The notes: a model not told the origin generated them from the sequence alone. DNA of 64,000 nt from Lysobacter_K koreensis (GCF_042677045.1 NZ_JBHTIH010000008.1:124001-188000); one strand, 5' to 3'. Counted from the first letter of the stretch, positions 1 to 8,262 are shown. Program-made: numbers and translations.

Positions 1-2
1 TC

Positions 3-341
3 ATCTCGGCCACCGACCTGGCCCGGCACGGTTTTGCCGCCGGCGAGCATGTCGACATCACTTCGGTGTGGAGCGACGGCGAGCGCAGCGTGCACGACTT
101 CCGCCTGGTCGAGTACGACATCCCGCCCGGCTGCCTGGCGAGCTACTTCCCGGAAACCAACGCGCTGGTGCCGCTGGGCAGCTACGCCGAACGCGCGCGC
201 ACGCCGGCATCGAAGTCGATCCCGGTGCGGCTGTCGCGTAGGGGCTCCAGCCCGCCGAACGCGACCCGCGACGTGGCCACGGCTGCCGACGCGATCCTGG
301 ACGGCGGGCTGGAGCCCGCCCTACGCGACGACCCAGCATGA
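3..341 (+). CDS. Molybdopterin oxidoreductase (FdhF/YdeP-like), C-terminal fragment
   Basis: This is the 3' end of a gene that begins before the window. The visible 112 residues look like the last domain of a molybdopterin-dinucleotide-binding oxidoreductase of the YdeP/formate-dehydrogenase-alpha-like family: a small beta domain (ATDLARHGF, then VDITS) followed by the SYAERARTPASKSIPVRLS tail typical of the family. The next-but-one gene is fdhD, which sulphurates the cofactor of such enzymes and supports the assignment. The final ~34 residues are unusual because they are encoded by a REP-type inverted repeat (238-323). The stop TGA overlaps the next gene's ATG (ATGA). The substrate cannot be told from this fragment. 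Confidence 0.7.
   Translation: MSATDLARHGFAAGEHVDITSVWSDGERSVHDFRLVEYDIPPGCLASYFPETNALVPLGSYAERARTPASKSIPVRLSRRGSSPPNATRDVATAADAILDGGLEPALRDDPA
238..323. repeat. REP doublet (REPIN) inside the 3' end of the oxidoreductase gene
   Basis: GTAGGGGCTCCAGCCCGCCG (238-257) is mirrored by CGGCGGGCTGGAGCCCGCCC and TAC (302-323). The two arms form an inverted pair around a ~44-bp loop. It is a variant of the GTAGGGCGGG...CCCGCC repeats found elsewhere in the window (25.2, 34.5, 35.5 and 42.7 kb), but here it lies within an open reading frame. Confidence 0.75.
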
Positions 342-574
342 GCGACGACCAGGCCCTCGCGCTCCTGCGCCTGCTGGCGTCGGAAGACGGCCAGTCGATC
401 CACCGCGTCGCCAAACGGCTGGGCCTGGGACTGAGCGAACTGCAGCGGCTGCTGGCCGCGCTCGGCGACGACCCACGCTTCGACGGCCTCGACCTGGTCG
501 AGCAGCGCGCCGACGGAGAGCGCTGCGTGCTGTGGCTGACCGACAAGGGACGGCACCTGTGCGCGACGACCTGA
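338..574 (+). CDS. Small winged-helix-like protein between Mo-oxidoreductase and fdhD
   Basis: A 78-residue protein whose ATG overlaps the stop of the preceding gene and whose 3' end overlaps the proposed GTG start of fdhD, so the three genes are translationally coupled. The sequence suggests a compact DNA-binding winged helix: helix (DQALALLRLLASEDG), helix-turn-helix (SIHRVAKRLGLGLSELQRLLAAL) and a beta wing (LDLVEQRADGERCVLWLTDKG). There is no further domain. It could be a local regulator of the formate dehydrogenase-like enzyme or a structural accessory. I do not recognise a named family, so the fold is inferred from the pattern only. Confidence 0.6.
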   Translation: MSDDQALALLRLLASEDGQSIHRVAKRLGLGLSELQRLLAALGDDPRFDGLDLVEQRADGERCVLWLTDKGRHLCATT

Positions 575-1377
575 GCCACGGCCTGCACCGGCTGCGCGCG
601 CAGCGCATCCACCACGGCACGCGCAGCGAGCACGAGGATGCGGTCGTGGTCGAGACCCCAGTCGCGCTGCTCTACAACGGCCTGCCGTTCGCGGTGATGA
701 TGGCCACGCCGTCCGACCTGGACGACTTCGCACTCGGTTTCGCGCTCGGCGAAGGCATCGTCGCGCGCGCCGACGAATTCCGCCTGGTCGACACCGTGCG
801 CAGCGACGCCGGCATCGCCTTGCACGGGGCGATCCCGCAGGCCCGCTTCGACGCGCTGGAGCACCGCCGCCGCAACCTCGAAGGCCGCAGCGGCTGCGGC
901 TTGTGCGGGGTCGAATCGCTGCGCGATGCGCTGCGGCCGGTGCCTCGGGTGGCTGTCCCCGCCGATGTATCCACCGCCGCGATCCGCACCGCGTTGGCGG
1001 CGCTGTCCCACCAGCAGCCGCTCAACGCGCTCAGCGGCGGGGTGCACGCCGCGGGCTTCGTGCACCCCGACGGCCTGCTGGTGCGCGAGGACGTCGGCCG
1101 CCACAACGCGCTCGACAAGCTGGTCGGCGCGCTCGCCGTGCACCCCATGCCGATCGACCGGCGCCATGGCTTCCTGGTCATCACCTCGCGCGCGTCCTAC
1201 GAGATCGTGCACAAGGCCGCGACTGCCGGCATCGGCGCGGTGATCGCGATCTCCGCCCCGACCGACCTGGCGATCCGCATCGCCGACGAAGCCGGGATTA
1301 CCCTGGCCGCGTTCGCGCGCGGCGACACGCTCAACGTCTACACCCATCCCGCGCGGATCGTCGCCTCGCGCGACTGA
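559..1377 (+). CDS. fdhD: FdhD, formate dehydrogenase accessory sulfurtransferase
   Basis: FdhD carries sulphur from a cysteine desulphurase to the bis-MGD molybdenum cofactor, which activates formate dehydrogenase-type enzymes in the cytoplasm. The CxxC motif needed for this is present (C113-G-L-C116 in the GRSGCGLCG context), as are the SGGVHAAGF and REDVGRHNALDKLVG blocks of the family. No ATG fits. A GTG at 559 sits about 9 bases after AGGGA and gives 272 residues, close to the E. coli length of 277. The frame stays open upstream, but that part has no FdhD similarity. The location just after a Mo-oxidoreductase gene fits the role. Confidence 0.93.
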   Translation: MRDDLSHGLHRLRAQRIHHGTRSEHEDAVVVETPVALLYNGLPFAVMMATPSDLDDFALGFALGEGIVARADEFRLVDTVRSDAGIALHGAIPQARFDALEHRRRNLEGRSGCGLCGVESLRDALRPVPRVAVPADVSTAAIRTALAALSHQQPLNALSGGVHAAGFVHPDGLLVREDVGRHNALDKLVGALAVHPMPIDRRHGFLVITSRASYEIVHKAATAGIGAVIAISAPTDLAIRIADEAGITLAAFARGDTLNVYTHPARIVASRD

Positions 1378-1473
1378 GCACGCCGCCACGTCAAGCCAAG
1401 CCACACCCGCGCGCGCGTCGGCCCACCGGGCTTATTCTTGCCACTTCGTCCCGCACCGTTCGATGAGAACCCC

Positions 1474-3288
1474 ATGCGCCCCACCCCGCTCGCCGTCGCC
1501 GTGTTGATCGCCACCCTCGCCGCGTGCCAGCCGCGGTCCGCGCCGGCGCCGAGCGCGGCCCCCGTGGCGCAGGCCGCCGCGTCGACCGCGCAGGCCGATG
1601 CGCGCTTCGCCGACCTGTCCAAGCGCTGGCTCGACGGCTGGCTCGCGCTGCAGCCGGTCGCGGCGACGCAGACCGGCGACCACCGCTTCGACGAGCAGAT
1701 CGACGACCTCAGCGCCGCCGGGCGCCAGAAATCCATTGAGTTCAACCAGAAGATGCTGGCCGAGCTCGACACCCTCGACGCCAGCACGCTGTCGCGCGAG
1801 AACCAGGTCGACGCGGCGATCCTGCGCAACCAGGTCAAGTACGACCTGTGGGGCGCGCAGACCCTGCAGAGCTGGGCCTGGGACCCGCAGCTCTACAGCC
1901 AGCTGGCCGGCGGCGCGCTGTACACGCTGATGGCGCGCGAGTTCGCGCCGATGCCGCAGCGGCTCAAGGCCGCGACCGCGCGCATGGAGAAGATCCCGGG
2001 CCTGTTCGCGCAGATGCGCGAGAACCTTGATCCCGCGCGCGTGCCGAAAATCCACGCCGAGACCGTCGCCAAGCAGAACGCCGGCGTGCTCAGCCTGGTC
2101 GACGAACTGATCGTGCCGCAGGCCAAGCAACTGTCCGGCGACGAGCGCAAGCGCCTGGACACCGCGATCGCCGGCCTGCGCAAGGCGGTGGCCGAGCAGC
2201 AGGCGTGGCTCGACAAGACCCTGGTGCCCAATGCCAAGGGCGACTTCCGCATCGGCCAGACGCTGTACGACGAGAAGCTGGCGTTCGCGCTGAACTCGCC
2301 GCTGTCGCGCGCCGACATCCGCCAGCGCGCCGAGGCCGAGATCAAGCGCGTGCGCGCCGAGATGTACGGGATCGCGCGCACGGCGCTGGCCGGCAAGCCG
2401 GGCGCGCCGGCGCAGATGCCCGACGCCCCCAGCGACGCGCAGCAGCAGGCGGTGATCGAGGCCGCGCTGGCGCTCGCTTACGCCGACCGCCCCGCCCGCG
2501 ACAAGGTGGTAGAGCTGGCCAAGACCTCCACCGCGCAGGCGACCGCGTTCGTGCGCGAGAAGAACCTCGCGACCGTGCCCGACACGCCGGTCGAGATCAT
2601 CCTGATGCCCGAGTTCCAGCGCGGCGTCGCGGTCGCGTACTGCGATTCGCCTGGCCCGCTCGACAAGGGCCTAGACACGTTCTACGCGGTGTCGCCGATC
2701 CCGGACGACTGGAGCGCCGAACAGGTCGACTCGTTCCTGCGCGAATACAACACCCGCTCGATCCACGAGCTGAGCATCCACGAGGCGATGCCGGGCCACT
2801 ACCTGCAGATCGCCCATTCGAACAAGCATCCGTCGACGCTGCGCGCGGTGCTCGGCTCCGGCCCGTTCATCGAGGGCTGGGGCATGTACGGCGAGAAGGT
2901 CATGGACGACGCCGGCTACATGGGCGGCGACCCGCTGATGCAGCTGATCCAGCGCAAGTGGGCGTTGCGCGCCACCGCCAACGCGATCCTCGACCAGGCG
3001 ATCCACGTCGACGGCATGAGCCGCGAGGACGCGATGAAGCTGATGACGGTCACCACGTTCCAGCAGGAGCGCGAGGCCGCCGGCAAGTGGGTGCGCGCGC
3101 AGCTGACCTCGGCGCAACTGCCGACCTACTTCGTCGGCTACAGCGAGCACATCGACCTGCGCAACGAGGCGCAGAAGCGCGCCGGCGACAAGTTCGACCT
3201 CAAGGCGTACCACGACAAGCTGCTGTCGTACGGCTCCCCGCCGGTGCGCTTCGCCCGCCAATTGATGCTCGACGAGCCGATCAAGTGA
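1474..3288 (+). CDS. DUF885 family lipoprotein, putative metallopeptidase-like
   Basis: A 604-residue exported protein. The N-terminus MRPTPLAVAVLIATLAACQPR is a lipoprotein signal with lipobox LAAC, so it is probably anchored in the periplasm. The body is DUF885, a large helical family common in Xanthomonadaceae. Near residue 436 it shows H-E-A-M-P-G-H (436-442), preceded by IHELSIHE and followed by IEGWGMYGE, an arrangement reminiscent of gluzincin zinc sites. Peptidase activity is a family-level suggestion and has not been shown. The ATG at 1474 was chosen over an in-frame TTG upstream because the signal peptide starts there. It appears monocistronic and is followed by a repeat-filled gap. 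Confidence 0.85.
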   Translation: MRPTPLAVAVLIATLAACQPRSAPAPSAAPVAQAAASTAQADARFADLSKRWLDGWLALQPVAATQTGDHRFDEQIDDLSAAGRQKSIEFNQKMLAELDTLDASTLSRENQVDAAILRNQVKYDLWGAQTLQSWAWDPQLYSQLAGGALYTLMAREFAPMPQRLKAATARMEKIPGLFAQMRENLDPARVPKIHAETVAKQNAGVLSLVDELIVPQAKQLSGDERKRLDTAIAGLRKAVAEQQAWLDKTLVPNAKGDFRIGQTLYDEKLAFALNSPLSRADIRQRAEAEIKRVRAEMYGIARTALAGKPGAPAQMPDAPSDAQQQAVIEAALALAYADRPARDKVVELAKTSTAQATAFVREKNLATVPDTPVEIILMPEFQRGVAVAYCDSPGPLDKGLDTFYAVSPIPDDWSAEQVDSFLREYNTRSIHELSIHEAMPGHYLQIAHSNKHPSTLRAVLGSGPFIEGWGMYGEKVMDDAGYMGGDPLMQLIQRKWALRATANAILDQAIHVDGMSREDAMKLMTVTTFQQEREAAGKWVRAQLTSAQLPTYFVGYSEHIDLRNEAQKRAGDKFDLKAYHDKLLSYGSPPVRFARQLMLDEPIK

Positions 3289-3758
3289 CGGATTGGCCCG
3301 CGCAAAGCGCGGCTTTGCCAATCCGTCATCCCCGCATGCTGTAAGCGGGGATCCAGTGACGTCGCTCTCTCGCAAAGCGCGCGGCTGTACCAATCCACCA
3401 TCTCCGCGAAAGCGGGGATCCAGCGCCTTGGCTTTCGCTCCCTCCTTTGGAAAAAGGAGGGTTGGGGAGGAATTGCCGTTGCCGTTGCACGGCGAAACCG
3501 CGGATCCGCCACTCTGGTGGCTCCGGCCTGCGCGTTTGAGCCGTGGTCGATCGCCATGGCGATCATGCAGGCAAGCAGCAAAGGCCAATCCCCCTAGCCG
3601 CCTTTTTCAAAGGGGGAACTCCTGGGGATGGCGACAACGCGATCCACTGCTGCAGAGCGCGCGCCCCGCCAATCCGTGACCTTTCCATGATCAAACGCGA
3701 GACGGCAACTTCACGCACGTCGGCGCTATCCTCCGGCACGTCCCAGCGGAGTCATGCC
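3289..3758. repeat. 470-bp non-coding gap filled with mixed palindromic repeats
   Basis: No convincing gene lies here. In order it holds: an inverted pair GGATTGGC...GCCAATCC around 3291-3326; two copies of the CATCCCCGC...GCGGGGATCCAG repeat (about 3328-3357 and 3401-3422); a CCCTCCTTT/AAAGGAGGG palindrome followed by TTGGGGAGGAATTGC (about 3449-3477); and a reversed related copy AATCCCCCTAG...CTTTTTCAAAGGGGG (about 3588-3617). The GGATTGGC motif recurs as GCCAATCCGTGACC near 3670. It looks like an accumulation of REP-like elements between two gene units. Confidence 0.6.
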
Positions 3759-3968
3759 ATGGCCGCACCCACTGGCAGCGCCATCATCCCCCACCATGCC
3801 GTGCAAGCCGACGAGACCGGCGGTTGCCAAACCCGCGGCGTGGTCGCGGACCTCGACATGCCTTGCGCATGGACGAAAGCCGTCGGCGCAAGGATGCAGA
3901 GCGAGGCGGGCGACTTCGGAGGCCACCTGCTGCGGTTCCGCAGTCACGATGCGTGGGCGGTCGCCTGA
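3759..3968 (+). CDS. Hypothetical 69-residue protein coupled to the DUF72 gene
   Basis: An unrecognised short ORF starting at ATG 3759, with AGCGGAGT upstream. Its stop overlaps the start of the next gene as TGATG, which suggests translational coupling and argues that it is real. The product has two cysteines and several histidines (IIPHHAV, GGCQTRG, DMPCAW) and no signal peptide or membrane segment. An upstream ATG at 3687 in the same frame would lengthen it, but without a ribosome site. No function can be assigned. Confidence 0.45.
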   Translation: MAAPTGSAIIPHHAVQADETGGCQTRGVVADLDMPCAWTKAVGARMQSEAGDFGGHLLRFRSHDAWAVA

Positions 3969-4846
3969 TGCCGGCGCGGAAGAAATCGCCGGACACCGAA
4001 GCGCCCGACCTGTTCGCGAGCGCGGTATCGCCGACGCCGGCACCCACGCCGGTCGACGGCATCCGCGTCGGCATCGGTGGCTGGACCTACGCGCCATGGC
4101 GCGACAACTTCTACCCGGCCGGCTTGGTGCAGCGGCGCGAGCTCGAGTACGCCAGCCGCCAGCTCACCGCGATCGAGATCAACGGCACCTATTACGGCGC
4201 ACAGAAGCCGGCGACCTACGCCAAGTGGGCGGCGGATACGCCGGACGGCTTCGTGTTCTCGCTGAAGGCGCCGCGCTACGTCACCGAACGCGGCGCGCTC
4301 GCCAAGGCCGCCGGCGGCGCGGCCGCGTTCGTGTCCGGCGGCCTGGCCGAGTTCGGCGCCAAGCTAGGCCCGATCCTGTGGCAGCTGCCGCCCAGCCGCG
4401 TGTTCGATCGCGACGACCTGGCCGCGTTCCTCGACGCCCTGCCGCGCGAGCTCGACGGACGCGCGTTGCGGCATGTGCTGGAGGTCCGCCACGACAGTTT
4501 CCGCAGCGACGACTACCTGGCGCTCGCCCGCACGCATCGCATCCCGACCGTGTTCACCGATTCGCCCGACTACCCGTCGCTGGCCGACCTCACCGGCGAC
4601 TTCGTCTACGCGCGCCTGATGCGCTCGCGCGCGATCGCGACGGGCTACCCGGATGCCGAACTCGAGCGCTGGGCGCAACGCGCGCGGCAGTGGGCCGGCG
4701 GCGGCGATCCGGACGATTTGCCGCATGTCGGCACAGCCGCGGACCAAGGCGGGCAACGCGACGTGTTCGTTTACTTCATCGGCAGCGCCAAGCAACGCAA
4801 CCCCGCGGCGGCCCAGGCGTTGATCGCGCGCTTGGGAGCGCGCTGA
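3968..4846 (+). CDS. DUF72 family protein (YecE-like)
   Basis: A 292-residue TIM-barrel-like protein of the DUF72/YecE family. Visible family blocks include RVGIGGWTYAPWRDNFYP near the start, IEINGTYYG, the FVFSLKAPRYVT strand, LGPILWQLPPS, and VYARLMRS before the C-terminal helix. The proline- and alanine-rich first ~35 residues precede the domain and are probably flexible. Family members are widespread and lack an agreed biochemical role. The start ATG overlaps the stop of the 69-residue ORF. Confidence 0.88.
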   Translation: MPARKKSPDTEAPDLFASAVSPTPAPTPVDGIRVGIGGWTYAPWRDNFYPAGLVQRRELEYASRQLTAIEINGTYYGAQKPATYAKWAADTPDGFVFSLKAPRYVTERGALAKAAGGAAAFVSGGLAEFGAKLGPILWQLPPSRVFDRDDLAAFLDALPRELDGRALRHVLEVRHDSFRSDDYLALARTHRIPTVFTDSPDYPSLADLTGDFVYARLMRSRAIATGYPDAELERWAQRARQWAGGGDPDDLPHVGTAADQGGQRDVFVYFIGSAKQRNPAAAQALIARLGAR

Positions 4847-4936
4847 CCCCGTGTCGAACGGCACTTTCCCAGCGCGTGATGGGCGCCGAGCCTAGGCGGG
4901 GCATCGACCGCACCCTCCGCCACACGGGACCGCGCC

Positions 4937-5905
4937 ATGGCCAGCCGTCGGGACTTCCTCACTACCGCCACGCTCACCGCCGCCGGATTCGCCTTGGCGC
5001 CGTTGGTCGCCTGCAGCCAGGAGGGCGCGCCGCCACTGGCGGCGCCTCCCGCTCCCCACGCAGACACGCCATTCAGCGGCACCCTGTTGAAGCGCGCGAT
5101 TCCCGTATCCGGCGAACAGATCCCGGTCATCGGCATGGGTACCTCCGGCAGTTTCGAAGTCGGCCGCGATGCCGCCGCGCGCACGCCGCTGCGCGAGGTG
5201 TTGCGGCGATTCACCGCCGCCGGCGCCACCGTGATCGACACCGCGCCGACCTACTCCAGCGCCGAGGACGTGCTGGGAGATCTGGTGGCCGACGCCGGCC
5301 TGCGCCCCAAACTATTTCTCGCCACCAAGCTGTCGGGCGTGAGCGGCCGCGACGAGGGCCTGGCGCAATTCAACGACTCGCTGCGCCGATTGCAGACCGA
5401 CAAGGTCGAGCTGCTGCAGGCGCACAACCTGCGCGACACCCAGACCCAGTTCGCACTCGCACGCGAACTCCAGCAGCAAGGCAAGGTGCGCTACACCGGC
5501 CTCACCCACTACCGCGAGGAGGCGCAGGCGGAGCTGGCCGACGAGATGCGCCGGCTCAAGCCCGACTTCGTGCAGATCAACTACTCGCCGGTGTCGCGCG
5601 GCGCCGAAACGGCGATATTCCCGCTGGCGCGCGAGCTCGGCATCGCGGTGATGGTCAACCGCGCGTTCGAGGACGGACGCCTGTTCGCGCAGGTCAAGGG
5701 CAAACCTGTGCCGGCCTGGGCCAGCGAGGTCGGTGCCGATTCGTGGGGCCAGCTGTTCCTCAAGTTCGTGCTGAGCGAACCGGCGGTGACGGTGGTGATC
5801 CCGGCCACCTCCAAACCGCACCACCAGACCGACAACCTCAAGGCGGGCACCGGCGCGCTGCTCGACGAGAAACAGCGCGCGGCGCTGGTCGCGGCGATCG
5901 GCTGA
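4937..5905 (+). CDS. Tat-exported aldo/keto reductase
   Basis: A 322-residue oxidoreductase with the signal MASRRDFLTTATLTAAGF, which carries a twin-arginine motif (SRRDF). It is followed by a lipobox-like LVAC, so it may be exported folded with its nicotinamide cofactor and possibly lipidated. The mature part is an aldo/keto reductase barrel: IPVIGMGTSG at the start, VIDTAPTYSSAEDVLG with the catalytic Asp and Tyr, LATKLS with the Lys, and QAHNLRD where the catalytic His lies. The closing VVIPATSKP matches the NADPH-phosphate-binding strand. The start has no strong Shine-Dalgarno. It is followed 7 bp later by an MFS gene. The substrate is unknown. Confidence 0.87.
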   Translation: MASRRDFLTTATLTAAGFALAPLVACSQEGAPPLAAPPAPHADTPFSGTLLKRAIPVSGEQIPVIGMGTSGSFEVGRDAAARTPLREVLRRFTAAGATVIDTAPTYSSAEDVLGDLVADAGLRPKLFLATKLSGVSGRDEGLAQFNDSLRRLQTDKVELLQAHNLRDTQTQFALARELQQQGKVRYTGLTHYREEAQAELADEMRRLKPDFVQINYSPVSRGAETAIFPLARELGIAVMVNRAFEDGRLFAQVKGKPVPAWASEVGADSWGQLFLKFVLSEPAVTVVIPATSKPHHQTDNLKAGTGALLDEKQRAALVAAIG

Positions 5906-5912
5906 AGCCGCA

Positions 5913-7256
5913 ATGGCCGCGCCCGCGCTGCAGCGCGTCGTGGTCCGCCTGTTCGGCGTGGCCGAGAACGAGGCGATGCCGGTGCTGGCCGGCGCGACGT
6001 TGTTTTTCCTGCTGTTCGCCGGCTACTTCATGCTGCGGCCGGTGCGCGAGACGATGGGGATTGCCGGCGGCGTCGACAACCTGCAGTGGCTGTTCACCGG
6101 CACCTTCTTCGCCACGCTCGCGGCGATGCCGCTGTTCGGCTGGATCGCCTCGCACGTGCAGCGCCGGCGCATCCTGCCGTGGACCTTCGCGTTCTTCGCG
6201 CTGAACCTGGCGCTGTTCGCGCTCGGCTTCCACTGGCAGCCGGACAACCTCTGGTTTGCGCGGACGTTCTACATCTGGCTGTCGGTATTCAACCTGATCG
6301 CGATCTCGGTGGTGTGGAGCGTGCTCGCCGACCTGTTCCCCACCGCCCAGGCCAAGCGCACGTTCGCGTTGATGGCGTCGGGCGCCAGCCTGGGTGGGCT
6401 GGTCGGGCCGTTGCTCGGCGTGGCCCTGGTCGGACCGATCGGCCACGCCGGCCTGCTGTGGCTGGCCGCGGCGCTGCTGGTCGTGGCGACGCTCGCAGCG
6501 CGCCACCTGCAGCATTGGCGCGATGCGCATCCGCTGCACGAACAGGTCAGCGCAAGCGCGCGGCGCCAGTCGCTAGGTGGCAGCCCGCTGGCCGGCATCA
6601 CCGACGTGCTGCGCTCGCCGTTCCTGCTCGGCATCGCCGCGTTCGTGCTGCTGCTCGCGAGCGTCACCACCTTCCTGTACTTCGAGCAGGCCCGGATGGT
6701 CGAGATCAACTTCCCGGACCGCGACGACCAGACTCGCGTGTTCGGCACGATCGACGCACTCGTGCAGGCGCTGGCGATCGTGTCGCAGCTGTTCATCACC
6801 GGCCGCATCGCGCAGCGCCTCGGCATCGGCGTGTTGCTGGTTGCGGTGCCGGTGATCACCGTGCTCGGCTTCCTGTGGCTGGGGCTGGCGCCGGTGTTCG
6901 CGGTGCTGGCGGTGGTGATGGTGGTGCGGCGCGCCGGTGAGTATGCGTTCGTGCGGCCCGGCCGCGAGATGCTGTTCACGGCCGTACCGGTCGAGGCCAA
7001 GTACAAGGCCAAGAACTTCATCGACTCCGTCGTCTACCGCGGTGCCGATGCGGTCAGCGCCTGGATCAAGGTCGGGGTCGACATGCTCGCGCAGCAACCG
7101 GCGCTCGCGGCGGTGATCGGCGCCGGCATTGCCATGGCGTGGGCGGCGACCGGGTTCGGCCTTGCTCGCGCGCAAGGGCGTCACGCACACGTACCGGCGC
7201 CACCCCACGCGCTGAACGCCGCCGCTTTTCCTCCCCCTTTGGAAAAGGGGGACTAA
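5913..7256 (+). CDS. MFS-type / ATP:ADP-carrier-like transporter
   Basis: A 447-residue polytopic inner-membrane protein with about 12 hydrophobic segments. The motif GYFMLRPVRETMGI near residue 35 and the loop VWSVLADLFPTAQAKRTFALM (about residues 130-150) are typical of the bacterial MFS group that resembles nucleotide carriers. Substrate unknown. It starts 7 bp after the aldo/keto reductase, so the two are probably cotranscribed. The last ~11 residues (AAFPPPLEKGD) and the stop codon come from a palindromic repeat (7225-7268). The native end of the protein was therefore probably different. Confidence 0.82.
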   Translation: MAAPALQRVVVRLFGVAENEAMPVLAGATLFFLLFAGYFMLRPVRETMGIAGGVDNLQWLFTGTFFATLAAMPLFGWIASHVQRRRILPWTFAFFALNLALFALGFHWQPDNLWFARTFYIWLSVFNLIAISVVWSVLADLFPTAQAKRTFALMASGASLGGLVGPLLGVALVGPIGHAGLLWLAAALLVVATLAARHLQHWRDAHPLHEQVSASARRQSLGGSPLAGITDVLRSPFLLGIAAFVLLLASVTTFLYFEQARMVEINFPDRDDQTRVFGTIDALVQALAIVSQLFITGRIAQRLGIGVLLVAVPVITVLGFLWLGLAPVFAVLAVVMVVRRAGEYAFVRPGREMLFTAVPVEAKYKAKNFIDSVVYRGADAVSAWIKVGVDMLAQQPALAAVIGAGIAMAWAATGFGLARAQGRHAHVPAPPHALNAAAFPPPLEKGD

Positions 7257-7307
7257 GGGGGATTTGCTTTGACTGCAAATCTTCCCCGACCCGTCTTTTC
7301 CAAAGAG
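7225..7307. repeat. Inverted pair of CCCTTT/AAAGGG repeats at the 3' end of the MFS gene
   Basis: First arm: CCTCCCCCTTTGGAAAAGGG running into GGACTAAGGGGGATTTGC (7225-7268). Second arm, in reverse: GCAAATCTTCCCCGACCC then GTCTTTTCCAAAGAGGGG (7277-7311). Each contains its own small palindrome, and the pair can fold into a long hairpin around TTTGACT. Related copies lie at about 3449, 3588 and 60285. Confidence 0.65.
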
Positions 7308-7335
7308 GGGCGTCTTGCAGCGAGAGCGCGTGGAA

Positions 7336-8262
7336 TCAGCCCAACCGCGCCAGCGCCCGCACCGGGAACGTGCCCACGCCACGCACCTTTGGCGGGATCG
7401 CGCTGAAGGTGAAGCCCTCGTCCGGCAATGCGGCCAGGTTGCACAGGTGCTCGACAATCAGGATGTCGGCCCCGAGCAACGTCGAATGCACTGGCCGCGA
7501 CTTGCCGTGGGTGTCATCGCGGCTGGTGTCGTCGATGTTCATCGAATCGATGCCGACCAGGCGCACGCCGCAATCGCGCAGGTACAGCGCTGCGTCCTCG
7601 GTCAGATGCGGGTGCTGGTGGGCGTATTCGGCCGTGGTCCAGTGCGCGTCCCAACCGGTATGCACGAGCACGGCGCGACCGCGGACCTCCTTGTCGCGAA
7701 AGAAGCCCGCATCGATCGCGCGCGCGTTGCGGTGATCGGCGCGCACGACGATGCCGTCCAGGTCGGCGAACGCCTCTGGCGCGATCTGCGCCAGGTCCTT
7801 GCCGTCTTCGTAGCGATGGAACGGGCAATCGAGGTAGGTCCCGGTGTTGCCCACCATCTCGATCTTGGCGATCTGGAACTCGGTACCCGGCGCGTAGATC
7901 TCGCGCGAACGTTCGCGGCTGAGGTAATCGCAGATGCGCGCCGCGGGCAGGCCCGGGTAGGTCACCAGGCCGTCCTCGATGACGTGGCTCAGGTCGACGT
8001 AGGCACGCCGCGTAAGCAAGGCGCCGTCATCCTTGCGCTTGTGCGCCTCGACGATGACCCGCTTGTTGAGGATCCGTGCCGGGCCCACCATCAGCAGCCG
8101 CAGGTCGTCCACGATGTAATCGACCAACGCCGCATCGGCGATGTCGTCGCCGTCGATGTCGAGGCGGAAGTCCTGACCTTGGATGCCGCCGCCGTTGGTG
8201 AACGCGATCTCGAAGTCGAACACGACGCGCTTGTCGATGCGCTCCGACGCATTGCCGCCCAT
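7336..8262 (-). CDS. Cyclase-family protein (kynurenine formamidase-like fold)
   Basis: A 308-residue cytoplasmic protein of the cyclase family (Pfam Cyclase). Supporting blocks are VDLSHVIEDGLVTYPGLP, IEMVGNTGTYLDCPFHRYEDG and VRLVGIDSMNIDD. The classical metal-binding signature H-x-G-T-H-x-D-x-P-x-H appears here as N139-T-G-T-Y143-L-D145-C-P-F-H149, so two of the usual histidines are replaced. Either the metal site differs or the subfamily has another activity. The start ATG overlaps the stop of the EamA gene (TGATG on the minus strand), which indicates an operon with that transporter. Confidence 0.85.
   Translation of the reverse strand: MGGNASERIDKRVVFDFEIAFTNGGGIQGQDFRLDIDGDDIADAALVDYIVDDLRLLMVGPARILNKRVIVEAHKRKDDGALLTRRAYVDLSHVIEDGLVTYPGLPAARICDYLSRERSREIYAPGTEFQIAKIEMVGNTGTYLDCPFHRYEDGKDLAQIAPEAFADLDGIVVRADHRNARAIDAGFFRDKEVRGRAVLVHTGWDAHWTTAEYAHQHPHLTEDAALYLRDCGVRLVGIDSMNIDDTSRDDTHGKSRPVHSTLLGADILIVEHLCNLAALPDEGFTFSAIPPKVRGVGTFPVRALARLG

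Noticed and set aside
34..1404. Long overlapping ORFs on both strands covering the fdhD region
   Set aside because: Arginine-, proline- and alanine-rich translations typical of GC-rich shadow frames. The real proteins are the three overlapping plus-strand genes with recognisable motifs.
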